A DNA stretch of 29,102 bases from CAYVLA01 sp964549615 [NCBI: uncultured Thermococci archaeon] (GCA_964549615.1 CAZJVP010000064.1:1-29102); one strand, 5' to 3'. Counted from the stretch's first letter, positions 1-8,129 are shown. A program made the numbers and translations. Notes: generated from the sequence alone by a model not told the origin.

Positions 1-63
1 GCGTTCTTCTTCGAGGCCTACAGGCAGCAAAGAGGCCTACGCATGGACGAGGATCGCTTCTGA
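1..63 (+). CDS. C-terminal tail of an unidentified protein (cut by window start)
   Basis: An open frame enters from the left edge and stops with TGA at 61-63, giving 20 residues that end in ...MDEDRF. The fragment is aromatic and charged and looks like a normal protein terminus. It is too short to assign to a family. No function is proposed. Confidence 0.45.
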   Translation, partial: AFFFEAYRQQRGLRMDEDRF

Positions 64-487
64 TCTCCGCTTTTCGCACCCCGCCCGTTCGCTCTGAGGT
101 CGAGAGAACCATGGCGCATTCCCTCGCCTCAGGTCACCGCCATTCGAGCACTCGTAGGTTCACGAGGCCTCGCTGAGCACGGCCTCGGAACATAGGGACC
201 GACGGCGAGAGGATCAGGCAGCGTTCCCCGTCCTTCGCTGTACGCGTCCTCGTAACAGGGCGCATTAATCTCTTTGCCGCAATGCTCTTGGTCTGAGTCG
301 CTGCGCTCGGCCAAGGAGGTTGATCCCGCCGCGACGCGCATGACCGAACGCGGGGGATCGAAAGATGACACTCGCGTGCCGCGAGGACGGGTTCCAGAGC
401 GTTCCAGCGAACACTTAATTGACGTTGCACTCACCTTTGCCTCTCAGCAAATCCAAGACGCGAGGAATCCGAAAGAAGGGCGAGGCG
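64..487. other. Gene-free stretch with the upstream region of the Lon-like gene
   Basis: No convincing gene is visible. The frames on both strands are Arg/Pro/Ser-rich and look like noise. An AT-rich element, CACTTAATTG at about 413-422, is the best TATA candidate for the Lon-like gene and would give a leader of roughly 45 nt. A 10-bp string (155-164) recurs in the gene-free stretch at 6770-6779; see findings. Confidence 0.5.
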
Positions 488-1642
488 ATGGTCATGTCTG
501 TAGCAAGCGGAATCCCGGTGCGGGGCATCGGCGGGACGAAGCGGCGGGGGCCGGCAATGCGATTCTGGGCCGTTTTTCTCGCAATGGTCCTTCTCTGTGC
601 CGTCGCGAGCGGCGCATTCTTGTCTTCCCTTCACAAGTTCAAGGCGGAGAAGGAGAAGTCGACAGATCTTTCAAGACGCCTAGCCGCCTCCGAGGAGGCG
701 ATTGCAGATCTCTCCCAGCAGCTCTCCGAGTCGCAGCAAGCTACAGCCGACCTATCCCGAAAGCTCAAGGACGCAGAGGAGACGTCTGCCGCCCTTTCCG
801 AAGAGCTCCTCGAATCCCAAGAGGCAATTGCAAACCTCTCCCAGCGTTTGGCCGAATCACAGCAAGCAGCGGCAACCGCGGCTGAGCAGGCCAAGGCATA
901 TGCGGCGCTGCTTGAAAACTACCAACAACTGGTGCGAACCTACCAAGAACAGCTCCTAAGTGCCAACCTCACGACGAATGCCACGCCTACCTACCCCGCT
1001 TCCAGAGCCGCGTGGCTAATCGCACCGGCCGTGGTTGCCCAGAGCGCCGGGCCCTTCCAAGTTCAGTACAAGGGGGTGGCGACGAATCTGAGCCTAGAGA
1101 TGATTCCCGGCAAGGGAAGGGTGCTTGTAAGCACCAGGCCACTCATGGGCGAGGTGTTCCAGGATACCGCTGTTCTGGCCAAGCAAACCGCCGAGCAGCT
1201 GTCAGGCGTAACCCTTGCGACGTTCGACCTCATATTCTCCATCAGTTCGCCGCTCGAGATCCCGGCGGTGGATGGGCCGAGCGCGGGAGCGGCCATGTGT
1301 CTGCTCGTGCTTTGCCTAATTGAGGGAAGATCGCTTGATCCCGGCTTCGCCCTGACCGGGACCGTCAGCTCGGATGGAACGATCGGGGCGATCGGCGGAC
1401 TCGTGGAGAAGGCCCAGGCCGCCAAGGACGCAGGTATGACCGTCTTCGCAATCCCGGAGGCAAACTCACAACTGACGGTGTACAAGGCAGAGAAGGTCAC
1501 CGTGGGCCGGCGGGTCTACGAAGTGCTTGTGCCTGTGCAGGTCTCAGCAGAGGAATACATCGAGACGAACATAGGAATACAGGTCGAAGTCGTCAAGGAT
1601 ATGGCCGATCTGCTCCGGCTTGCCACCACCAAGCAGGCGTGA
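488..1642 (+). CDS. Membrane-tethered Lon-type (S16) serine protease domain with coiled-coil stalk
   Basis: This 384-residue protein has three parts. Residues about 27-47 form one hydrophobic segment after a basic N-terminus, so it is a signal anchor. Residues about 50-160 form an Ala/Ser/Glu/Gln-rich coiled coil containing five tandem 14-residue units. Residues about 185-380 form a Lon (S16) proteolytic domain. The Ser of the family motif is visible in DGPSAG (Ser265) and the Lys in GGLVEK (Lys308), so the Ser-Lys dyad is intact. There is no AAA+ ATPase domain, unlike true Lon. The positive-inside pattern predicts that the protease faces outward. The family points to processing or quality control of exported proteins; the substrate is unknown. 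ATG 488 is preferred. A longer TTG frame begins at 419, and ATG 557 would start just before the membrane segment. Confidence 0.85.
   Translation: MVMSVASGIPVRGIGGTKRRGPAMRFWAVFLAMVLLCAVASGAFLSSLHKFKAEKEKSTDLSRRLAASEEAIADLSQQLSESQQATADLSRKLKDAEETSAALSEELLESQEAIANLSQRLAESQQAAATAAEQAKAYAALLENYQQLVRTYQEQLLSANLTTNATPTYPASRAAWLIAPAVVAQSAGPFQVQYKGVATNLSLEMIPGKGRVLVSTRPLMGEVFQDTAVLAKQTAEQLSGVTLATFDLIFSISSPLEIPAVDGPSAGAAMCLLVLCLIEGRSLDPGFALTGTVSSDGTIGAIGGLVEKAQAAKDAGMTVFAIPEANSQLTVYKAEKVTVGRRVYEVLVPVQVSAEEYIETNIGIQVEVVKDMADLLRLATTKQA
668..877 (+). repeat. Five in-frame 42-bp units encoding 14-residue coiled-coil repeats
   Basis: Residues 61-130 of the Lon-like protein divide exactly into five 14-residue units that start with LS and fit roughly LSxxLxxSxxAxAx. 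Units 1-2 and 4-5 are closest to each other, giving a higher-order 42-residue (126-bp) period. Each unit is two heptads, so repeat number would set stalk length. Confidence 0.85.
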
Positions 1643-1820
1643 GAAGATCGACCGTGCCGCGGGGAAACTGCTGGCGGAGACCCTTGAAACCTGCTCCACC
1701 GCATCCAAGCCCCTTCCCAAGTTCGCCATGATCGTTTGATTCGTCCGCGACGCTCCGATCCATGCAGCTCTGAAAGATCTCGGCGGAGCCTTTCAGAGCC
1801 AAGCAACGACGCAACTCGCC

Positions 1821-1901
1821 CGGGCTCAGCCAAGCGGAAGCCGGCCCAGCAATGATCCAGTCTTCGCGGCGAGGAAATCCGAAGAACCCGGGCTGAGCCC
1901 G
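1821..1901. repeat. 11-bp inverted repeat with 59-bp spacer
   Basis: CGGGCTCAGCC at 1821-1831 is matched by its exact reverse complement at 1891-1901. The right arm is also a small hairpin by itself (CGGGC-TGA-GCCCG). The role is unknown. It could be a remnant of a mobile element or an RNA stem. The GC-rich background makes chance possible. Confidence 0.35.
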
Positions 1902-2245
1902 AGAGGGATACTACGCCGGAGCGTTTTCCCTACGCTGCAGATCATTCAGAAGAGCTAGCACAATCCGGGCGGTGTTCTCTCTGGATTGCCTAGGTGCATC
2001 CAGAATGGTCGCTACATCGGTGAAGACCGGCACCGCAACCGATGTCCACCATCTTCTCAATGTGTTGCTTCGAGCCTGGGACTGAGCATCCAACGTGTCA
2101 GCTGCAGTGGCCAACGCGCTTCGTTTCAGGACCCCCTCAGCATCCTGGATCGGAGACTAGCGACTACACAGGTGCCAAGAGAGAGGCTTATGCAGATGGA
2201 CCTCGTGAGGGAATTGTGATTGCTCTCTTGGCTCGGGCGGCGAGA

Positions 2246-2252
2246 TATTTAA
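2246..2252 (+). promoter_or_regulatory. TATA box of the tRNA-Thr gene
   Basis: TATTTAA lies 27-33 nt upstream of the first base of the mature tRNA, the usual archaeal box A distance, in an otherwise GC-rich stretch. Confidence 0.7.
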
Positions 2253-2278
2253 CTCAAGTTGACTGAAGGACTGCAAGG

Positions 2279-2366
2279 GCCCCGGTGGCTTAGCCGGTAT
2301 GGCGGCGGACTTGTACTCTTTCGACGGGAGATCCGCAGGTCGTGGGTTCGAATCCCACCCGGGGCT
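2279..2366 (+). tRNA. tRNA-Thr(UGU) with a 15-nt bulge-helix-bulge intron at 37/38
   Basis: The cloverleaf was built by hand. The acceptor stem pairs GCCCCGG (2279-2285) with CCGGGGC (2359-2365) and has U73. D-arm identity bases A14, GG18-19 and A21 are present. The anticodon stem is GCGGA (2305-2309) with UCCGC (2332-2336). The T arm is GUGGG/CCCAC with loop UUCGAAU. The anticodon loop is 22 nt instead of 7. Removing 2316-2330 leaves CUUGUAA, anticodon UGU (2312-2314). The extra bases form a strict archaeal splice motif: 3-nt bulge UAC, 4-bp helix CUUG/CGGG, 3-nt bulge AGA. Beyond it is a terminal helix of only 2 bp (UC/GA) with loop UUUC. Splicing between the second and third bulge bases gives a 73-nt tRNA. 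CCA is not encoded. Confidence 0.95.
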
Positions 2367-2466
2367 TTAGACCCAAAGCGCAACGGCACGGGAACCCACC
2401 CAAGGCGTGGCCAAGGGCGCCATCGGCTCCGCGACATTGCACCTCGGACCCAAGACAAAGCTCAAA

Positions 2467-2500
2467 CTTTTATGCGGCTGCGCCGTGTCCGCAGGGGAGG
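2467..2500 (+). promoter_or_regulatory. Promoter and Shine-Dalgarno of the aldolase-family gene
   Basis: A TATA-like CTTTTATG lies at 2467-2474. A strong SD, GGGGAGG, lies at 2494-2500, six bases before ATG 2507. The SD decides this start over the long in-frame extension that runs back through the tRNA gene. Confidence 0.6.
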
Positions 2501-2506
2501 CAGGTT

Positions 2507-3397
2507 ATGGCGAAGTTCTCCGGAGTCTTTCCTCCGATGATAACCATCTTCACCCCTAAGTTCGAGGTGAACGAGAAGGCCACGCGCGAGCACATCGACT
2601 TCCTGATCGAGAAGGGGGCCAACGGAATCATTCCGTGCGGGAGCACGGGCGAGTTCCCTACGATGTCGACATCCGAGCGCCAGAAGGTGATCGAGTTCAC
2701 GATCGATCAGGTGAACGGCAGGGTCCCGGTGGTCGCAGGGACAGCCAGCACGGCAACGGATGAGACGATCCGCCTGAGCAAGTTCGCCGAGGATGCGGGC
2801 GCGGACGGCGTCCTCATCGTTCCGCCGTACTACTACAAATCCACCGAGGAGGAGATCTACCAGCACTACAAGGCCGTTTCCGAGGCCATCGACATACCCA
2901 TAATGCTGTACAACAACCCTTGGGTCTGCGGCTACTACGTCTATCCCGACCTAGTGGCAAGGATGGCCAGGGATGGGATCATACAGTACGTCAAGGAGAC
3001 CCACGGCGACCTGGCCTACGTGCATGAATCGATCCAGAAGGCCGGCAAGCACCTAACCCTTTTCTTCGGCCGGGACGAGAACTCGTTTGAGGCCTTCATG
3101 GTCGGGGCCCAGGGCTGGGTGTCCGGAGCTGCGAACCTTGTGATCGAGATGGAATCCGAGATCTTCAACCTAGTGAAGGCCGGCAAGATCGACAAGGCGA
3201 GGGAGAAGTACTACAAAGTGCTCCCCTTCTTCTACCTCACGGAGAGGAAGGGTAGGTGGATCGCGCGCGTCAAGGCCGGGCTCAAGATGATGGGCCGCGA
3301 TGCCGGGGACCCAAAGCCCCCGCTGCTTCCCCTTAACAACGTGGAACTCGCCGAGCTACGCAACGTGCTCGTGCAGATAGGGCTGCTTTCCGAATAG
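2507..3397 (+). CDS. Dihydrodipicolinate synthase / keto-deoxy-sugar-acid aldolase family enzyme
   Basis: The protein has 296 residues, the usual length of this class I (Schiff-base) TIM-barrel lyase family. Visible landmarks are the GSTGE motif at 45-49 (family GTTGE), the catalytic Tyr in MLYNNP (Tyr135) and the Schiff-base Lys in YVKETHGD (Lys163). The family covers DapA (pyruvate plus aspartate semialdehyde, lysine pathway), 2-keto-3-deoxy-gluconate/galactonate aldolases, and N-acetylneuraminate lyase. The substrate cannot be read from the sequence. There are no lysine-pathway genes nearby, but an esterase, sugar dehydrogenases and an isomerase are close, so a sugar-acid aldolase is more likely than DapA. 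Its stop lies two bases from the stop of the convergent esterase gene. Confidence 0.88.
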   Translation: MAKFSGVFPPMITIFTPKFEVNEKATREHIDFLIEKGANGIIPCGSTGEFPTMSTSERQKVIEFTIDQVNGRVPVVAGTASTATDETIRLSKFAEDAGADGVLIVPPYYYKSTEEEIYQHYKAVSEAIDIPIMLYNNPWVCGYYVYPDLVARMARDGIIQYVKETHGDLAYVHESIQKAGKHLTLFFGRDENSFEAFMVGAQGWVSGAANLVIEMESEIFNLVKAGKIDKAREKYYKVLPFFYLTERKGRWIARVKAGLKMMGRDAGDPKPPLLPLNNVELAELRNVLVQIGLLSE

Positions 3398-3399
3398 CA

Positions 3400-4440
3400 C
3401 TACAGCCAGCGCGCAAACCAGTCGAAGGCCTTCGCCCCGCTGAACGCATGGGCGCCGGGGAAGATGTCGCAGTCCAGCCTGTCCGCCGCGCCGGCGGCTC
3501 GATAGATGCGCGCAAGATGGGCATATGCCTTCTTTGCATCATCGATGACGAAGCACGTGTCCTGCTCGCCCATCTCGACCAGGAGCGGCCGGGGCGCGAT
3601 GAGGCCCGCAACGTCGGCGATGTCCCCGTACAGAAGGAGGCCGGGGCTGTACTGGCTTCCGCAGGTGTTGGCCTTTCCCCGGTCGCTCAGGGCGTCCCCG
3701 CGAACCGTGCTGATATACCCGCTGATGACCGCGACCTTGATCCTTGGGTCCAGCGCGGAGAGGTAGGTGGTCATCGTTCCCCCGAAGGATAGTCCCACAC
3801 AGCCTATGCGCCTCGGGTCAACCTCGGGCCGCGCCGCAAGGTAGTCGATCGTGCGCATCCCGTCCCAGATGTTGAGCGTCAGCAGGTGGTAGCCGAAGTA
3901 GCCATAGGCAAGGTAGCTGACGTTGCACTTGTCCCGGCCCTCCCTCACCCAAGCGGCGTCGGGCGACCTTTCCCCGAAACACCTCCAGTCGGGCGCGATG
4001 ACCACGTAGCCCCTCTGCGCGAACTTCCTGGCATAGTCGTAGTTGAGAGCGGCCACGTGCCTCCTGTCCCCCTCGGTCTGCGCCAGCCCCACCACATCCT
4101 CCTTGCCCCTGCCGTGTCCGTGGGCAGCGAGTATTCCCGGTCGCCTCTCTCCCTTCCTCAAGCCATCGGGGATCAGGACGTAGGCCGGGACTGAGGCGAA
4201 TCTCTCCGAATCGAAGATGACCTTCTCCCTCGTGTAGCCGTCCTCGCGGCACGTCTCCACAACCTCCGGCCTTAGAGGGACGCGGCCTGGGAACTTGCCG
4301 AGGTTCTTCAGAAGCTGCCTCTTGAAGGTCGCGCGCCAAAGGTCATAATCCCTCTTGCTCTTCCCTCTGGAACTCAAGCTCGGTCTGGTCCGAAGAAGGG
4401 CGTTCACCGAATCGCGAACGCCGATCAGCCTTCTCGACAT
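3400..4440 (-). CDS. Alpha/beta hydrolase, acetyl xylan esterase / dienelactone-hydrolase-like
   Basis: This 346-residue protein has no signal peptide, so it is probably cytoplasmic. The full catalytic triad is visible: nucleophile Ser218 in GLSFGG, acid Asp294 in GEQDTCF, and His331 in PGAHAF. The region around AAHGHGRGKED (about 105-115) supplies the oxyanion-hole side. The long N-terminal part before the hydrolase core and the DWRCFGERSP segment are typical of the acetyl-xylan-esterase/abhydrolase_7 group, which removes acetyl groups from sugars or cleaves related esters. The exact substrate is unknown. The start is supported by GGTGAT three bases upstream and a TATA element 31-40 nt upstream. 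Confidence 0.87.
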   Translation of the reverse strand: MSRRLIGVRDSVNALLRTRPSLSSRGKSKRDYDLWRATFKRQLLKNLGKFPGRVPLRPEVVETCREDGYTREKVIFDSERFASVPAYVLIPDGLRKGERRPGILAAHGHGRGKEDVVGLAQTEGDRRHVAALNYDYARKFAQRGYVVIAPDWRCFGERSPDAAWVREGRDKCNVSYLAYGYFGYHLLTLNIWDGMRTIDYLAARPEVDPRRIGCVGLSFGGTMTTYLSALDPRIKVAVISGYISTVRGDALSDRGKANTCGSQYSPGLLLYGDIADVAGLIAPRPLLVEMGEQDTCFVIDDAKKAYAHLARIYRAAGAADRLDCDIFPGAHAFSGAKAFDWFARWL

Positions 4441-4443
4441 CCC

Positions 4444-4480
4444 ATCACCGGGGCAGCAAGAACCCTAGCCTCTATTAACT
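4444..4480 (-). promoter_or_regulatory. Promoter and Shine-Dalgarno of the esterase gene
   Basis: On the minus strand, AGTTAATAGA (4471-4480) is a TATA box and GGTGAT (4444-4449) is an SD matching the archaeal 16S tail, three bases before ATG 4440. Confidence 0.65.
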
Positions 4481-4549
4481 CTCGCTGGACCATAGTGCCG
4501 ACACATTCTAAAGCAAGCTTAGAACCTTCGCTGACAAGGTGCAGCCGGC

Positions 4550-5245
4550 TTGTGGAGATGGTCCAGTCCCAGGCCCAGCAGGCCGAGGAAGTCAAAAGCG
4601 CAGCTTGAGAAGGAGAGGCGGAAAAAGGTCGAGTCGTTCCTCAGGGAGGGCGTGATCAAGAGCCCGCTTCTCGCCGATGCGATGCTCAAGGTGCCAAGGG
4701 AGGAGTTCGTGCCGCCGGAGTACAGGGATCACTCCTACCGGGAGATACCCCTCCCCCTCCCGGCCCTAGAGGCGACGGTCTCTTCTCCGCGGAGCTACGC
4801 CATCTTCTACGAGGCGCTTGAGCTTAGCAGGGGTGACCGGCTGCTTGAGATCGGCACGGGCTCCGGCTACGGCGCCGCCCTGGCGCGCGAGATAGTCGGC
4901 AAGGAAGGCCTTGTGATAAGCCTGGAGATCGACCGCTCCGCGTTCAGCTACGCCCGATCCAATCTGTCCCGGCTGGGTTATGGTGACATCATACTCATAA
5001 GGGGCGACGGGTACCTGGGCTACGAACCCGAGGCCCCGTACGACAAGATATCCGTTACGGCGGCGGTGCCCCGAATGCCGCAGCCCCTCCTCGAACAGCT
5101 CAGCGAAGATGGCCTAGCCGTCGCGCCGGTCGGCTCGGATGATAGCCAAAGGATCCAGCTCATCCGCAAGGACTCAACGGCGAAGACCATAGCAGGGTCT
5201 GCTTCCTTCGTGCCGATGATCAGGAGTAGGGCGGCCCGGGAGTAG
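4550..5245 (+). CDS. pcm: Protein-L-isoaspartate O-methyltransferase
   Basis: The protein has 231 residues and repairs age-damaged proteins by methylating isoaspartyl residues with S-adenosylmethionine. Family landmarks occur in order: an N-terminal helix ending in VPREEFVP (48-55), a SPRSYAIFYEAL segment (79-90, family 'ISAPHMVA...'), SAM-binding motif I LLEIGTGSGYG (98-108), acidic LEID (125-128), and the post-motif PYDKISVTAAVP (163-174) followed by LLEQLSEDGLAVAPVG. It is complete. The start is uncertain. The frame opens at TTG 4550 with a basic, Pro-rich leader; the first internal alternative (GTG 4652) would remove conserved residues. It stands alone in its transcription unit. Confidence 0.9.
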   Translation: MWRWSSPRPSRPRKSKAQLEKERRKKVESFLREGVIKSPLLADAMLKVPREEFVPPEYRDHSYREIPLPLPALEATVSSPRSYAIFYEALELSRGDRLLEIGTGSGYGAALAREIVGKEGLVISLEIDRSAFSYARSNLSRLGYGDIILIRGDGYLGYEPEAPYDKISVTAAVPRMPQPLLEQLSEDGLAVAPVGSDDSQRIQLIRKDSTAKTIAGSASFVPMIRSRAARE

Positions 5246-5308
5246 AACGGCGCGTCTCGTTTGCGCACATGCTCAACCGATCGGCAAAGCCTTGACCTCT
5301 TCTTACCT

Positions 5309-6589
5309 TCACTTGGGCCCCTGCCGGGGTTCCGCCAACCTCGCCGCCCCCAATACCGACAACGCCACCAGACCCGCGGTCATCGCAAACAAGGCACGAA
5401 AAGAAACGAGGTCGACGATTATCCCGCCCACGACGGGCAGGAGCATGACGAAGGCAAGGGTCGTGTTAAGAACCCCCACATACGTTGGCCTTCTCACGAC
5501 CGGCGCGATCTCAAGAACGTAGTTGTTCTTCGCCAACCAGAGTCCGGTCGACCCCAAACCCCTGAGGATGAACACGAGCACAAACACAACGTGGTCGGGA
5601 GAAATCAAGGCCACCACTGGCGTCATCATCGAAATGAGAGCGGAGGCCCTGACGACGACCCGGCACCCCCTCGAATCGCCGACGAACCCCCAGGCCAAGT
5701 TCGCAAGAAGACTGGAGAGCATCTCGATGGCTACGAACACGCCTAGCCAACCCTCGGGCGCCCTGAGCGATTCCCTTGCATAGACCACGTAGAAAGGCAG
5801 CGAGAGAGACATCGCGTTCGCAAGCACCATGACGCAGAGAAACCTCCTGAAGTTTGGATCATCCCAAACGAGCCTGCAGACGTGGGAGAGGTACTCGCGC
5901 ATGGTCTTCTCCCGCTCGGCCTTCACGTGCCCAGCCGGCTCGACGACGAAAAGGAAGCATGCCACCGCAAGGACCAAGAAGGCGAAGGTGAGGAAGAAGA
6001 GCAGACAATAGTTGCCTGGGAACGGGAACTTCGCAGCGTCCCCCAGCACATGGGCAACGACGAGCCCGGCAAACACGCCAATGATCCCGGAGAAGAAGTT
6101 GCGGTAGCCGAAATACCGTCCCCTGCTCGTCGCCGGAATCGTTTTCCCGACGATGTCCATGAAAGCCAGCCCGCTGATCCCCCCGGCAAGGGAGAAGCTT
6201 CCAAGGCACAAGAAGAACAGGAGAAGGTAGCTCTGGGGGCCTAGACTTGAGGCCCAGGCCGGGGAGACGGCGAGGCATAGCCACGATGCCAACCGCAAAA
6301 CCGCGGCCACCCGGTAGAGCCCCATCTTCTTGGGCAGATGCTCCACATAACGAGCGACCACCAGCTGCGGCAGCAGCCAGCCCACGTTGGTCAGCGTGCC
6401 TACCAAGCCGATCAGAACGCTCGATCGAGTGAACAGCGAGACGAACACCGGCAAAACGGTGGAGGACTCCGAGAACCCCAACCCGCCGCCGTAGAATGCC
6501 CCATTCGCCACGCCGAGGGCGAAGTTCCTATGGAAGTGGTGATCGGGTACCTCAGCGTCCTCGCTTGGCCGCCTATCTCGGACTTCCAT
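5309..6589 (-). CDS. Major facilitator superfamily transporter
   Basis: The protein has 426 residues with 12 hydrophobic segments in two groups of six, separated by a charged cytoplasmic loop (about 225-255), as in MFS permeases. There is a short hydrophilic N-terminus of about 25 residues. After segment 4 the GRYFGYRNFFSG stretch resembles the conserved loop of MFS proteins in which a basic/aromatic patch faces the cytoplasm. The transported solute cannot be deduced. The surrounding sugar enzymes make a sugar or sugar-acid a reasonable guess. A TATA box lies 24-31 nt upstream of ATG 6589, so the mRNA is probably leaderless. Confidence 0.88.
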   Translation of the reverse strand: MEVRDRRPSEDAEVPDHHFHRNFALGVANGAFYGGGLGFSESSTVLPVFVSLFTRSSVLIGLVGTLTNVGWLLPQLVVARYVEHLPKKMGLYRVAAVLRLASWLCLAVSPAWASSLGPQSYLLLFFLCLGSFSLAGGISGLAFMDIVGKTIPATSRGRYFGYRNFFSGIIGVFAGLVVAHVLGDAAKFPFPGNYCLLFFLTFAFLVLAVACFLFVVEPAGHVKAEREKTMREYLSHVCRLVWDDPNFRRFLCVMVLANAMSLSLPFYVVYARESLRAPEGWLGVFVAIEMLSSLLANLAWGFVGDSRGCRVVVRASALISMMTPVVALISPDHVVFVLVFILRGLGSTGLWLAKNNYVLEIAPVVRRPTYVGVLNTTLAFVMLLPVVGGIIVDLVSFRALFAMTAGLVALSVLGAARLAEPRQGPK

Positions 6590-6612
6590 TTTCGGCGAGC
6601 TTCACTTAGCCC

Positions 6613-6620
6613 GTATAAAG
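6613..6620 (-). promoter_or_regulatory. TATA box of the MFS gene
   Basis: CTTTATAC on the minus strand, 24-31 nt upstream of the ATG, predicts a leaderless transcript. Confidence 0.65.
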
Positions 6621-6990
6621 CTCTCCTGCCCCCAAGCAGTGAACGACTGACACCTTTGGCGATAAGCAACGTTCCGTCGCGATCGAAAGACCGGCAACCC
6701 GCCTGTGTCAAGCCCTGAAGGGCCTGCTGGATGGCCCTAGCATGAGGTCCTCGGTTTCAGGACGGTTCTTAGGTTCACGGGCTCCGCAGCATCCTTTGGG
6801 GCTCCTCCCACAACCAGCCCATCTCGTATCGGGCGACTCCCACCTGCGTGGTGGACATCCCACGATATCCCAAATGTGGACGGCCATGGTCCCGGTGTTG
6901 AGTAGACGGTTTTCGCCCAGCCCCCACCTCGGGGGCAGCGGACTCAAGGGAGGGGCAGGGTTTGTCTGTAACCCGATCAAATCCCCCGGA
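6621..6990. other. Gene-free stretch with a strong hairpin
   Basis: No gene is recognised in about 370 bp. A perfect 6-bp stem (GCCCCC/GGGGGC, loop ACCTC) sits at 6920-6936. The 10-bp string TAGGTTCACG at 6770-6779 also occurs at 155-164 with further loose similarity. The minus-strand frames give Pro/Arg-rich text with no family. A decayed insertion-sequence end is possible but unproven. Confidence 0.45.
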
Positions 6991-8016
6991 TCACCGAATC
7001 GGGAACCTGACCACCTTCCCAGTCTTCGACGAGCGGTATACGGCCACGACGACTTCAAGAGCCTTCCTTCCCTCGTGGCCGTCGACCAGGGGCTTGCGAT
7101 CCTGCTGTATCGCATCCACGAAGTCCTGCATCTGGAGCGCATGGGAATCGGCCGTGATCGCCGAAGCCTCCGCGGCGGCCGACAGCTTGGCCTTCTCCTC
7201 CGCCCGCTCCTCCTCCCCTTGCACAGCCCATTTCACCATCTTTCCCCCCTCGATTATCGCCGTTCCCTTCTCGCCGTGGATCTCGAGCCTCTCGGGCAGC
7301 CCCGGGTATATGGACGTGCTCCCCTCGATGACGCCCCGGGCGCCGCTCTTGAACTCGATGATCGCAAGCCCTAGGTCCTCCGTCTCGATCTTGTGGGTCA
7401 TCACCCCTATCCTTCCAAACAGCCATGCCGGATCGCCCATGATGTAGCGCTGAAGATCGATCGTGTGGATGGACTGGTTGATGAGGGACCCGCCCCCGTC
7501 GTACTTCCATGTGCCCCTCCACCCCCCCTTGTCGTAGTACTCCTGCGTGCGGTACCACTTCACATACGCATCGCCCAAGATCAGCCTGCCGAACCTTCCC
7601 TGATCAACAGCCTCCTTCAGTTTGCGCGTCGCGGCGTCGAATCGGTGTTGGAAGATCACTCCAAGCTTCACGCCTGCCTTCTCGCAGGCCGAGATCAAGG
7701 CATCCGCCCGTTCGAGGGTGATGTCTATCGGCTTCTCGACCAGCACATGCTTGCCCGCCTCCGCACCTAGGATCCCCAGCTTGGCGTGCAGCCCGCTCGG
7801 CGTGCAGACGTCAAGGACATCTAGGTCATCCCTCTTGAGCATCTCCTGCACATCGTTGTAAGCAGGGACCCCGAAGTCAGCCCCGAACTTCTTTGCCACC
7901 GCATCTATCGCATCGCAGACCGCGACGAGTTTAGCTCCCTTCACGTTCCCGAGAGCCTTGGCGTGGAAGGGTCCAATGACGCCTCCCCCGACGATGCCGA
8001 ATCCCAAAGCCTTCAT
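6991..8016 (-). CDS. Gfo/Idh/MocA family NAD(P)-dependent sugar oxidoreductase
   Basis: The protein has 341 residues from ATG 8016. An N-terminal Rossmann fold begins with GIVGGGVIG (7-15). The family signature VEKPID (93-98) contains the catalytic Lys95. In the C-terminal domain GGGSLINQSIHTIDL (174-188) supplies His184 and Asp187, equivalent to the family's substrate-binding/catalytic residues. Members oxidise or reduce cyclic polyols and sugars (glucose-fructose, inositol, N-acetyl sugars). The substrate here is unknown. The frame can extend 16 residues to ATG 8064. The shorter start is chosen because the fold normally begins within a few residues of the Met and a TATA-like element lies 31-40 nt upstream of it. 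Confidence 0.87.
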   Translation of the reverse strand: MKALGFGIVGGGVIGPFHAKALGNVKGAKLVAVCDAIDAVAKKFGADFGVPAYNDVQEMLKRDDLDVLDVCTPSGLHAKLGILGAEAGKHVLVEKPIDITLERADALISACEKAGVKLGVIFQHRFDAATRKLKEAVDQGRFGRLILGDAYVKWYRTQEYYDKGGWRGTWKYDGGGSLINQSIHTIDLQRYIMGDPAWLFGRIGVMTHKIETEDLGLAIIEFKSGARGVIEGSTSIYPGLPERLEIHGEKGTAIIEGGKMVKWAVQGEEERAEEKAKLSAAAEASAITADSHALQMQDFVDAIQQDRKPLVDGHEGRKALEVVVAVYRSSKTGKVVRFPIR

Positions 8017-8046
8017 CCGATCGCCGAGACCGCTGAAGCTGAGAAG

Positions 8047-8056
8047 CTCTTTAGTC
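8047..8056 (-). promoter_or_regulatory. Probable TATA element of the Gfo/Idh/MocA gene
   Basis: A minus-strand A/T-rich element, GACTAAAGAG, lies 31-40 nt upstream of ATG 8016. It is the only A/T-rich stretch between the two genes. Confidence 0.4.
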
Positions 8057-8129
8057 TTTTTCATTCACGGGCCGATCCAGCTGCCGTCCCGTCGAACCGC
8101 GCCGACCATCTGGTTCTGCTTTGCTCCGG

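Larger units (their letters stand above)
1643..2278. other. Long gene-free stretch between the Lon-like gene and tRNA-Thr
   Basis: No recognised gene is present in about 635 bp. A minus-strand frame at 1911-2114 (67 codons, TTG start) has protein-like composition near its C-terminus. It lacks a start signal and a recognisable family, so it may be a decayed gene or chance. An 11-bp inverted repeat (CGGGCTCAGCC at 1821-1831 and its complement at 1891-1901) spans 81 bp. The last 35 bp hold the tRNA promoter. Confidence 0.5.

Noticed and set aside
1911-2114. A 67-codon minus-strand frame with a protein-like C-terminus
   Set aside because: TTG start without SD or TATA and no family. Kept only as a possible decayed gene in the description of the gap.
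2342-2506. N-terminal extension of the aldolase-family frame through the tRNA gene
   Set aside because: ATG 2507 has a strong SD and matches the family N-terminus; the extension reads through the T arm of the tRNA.
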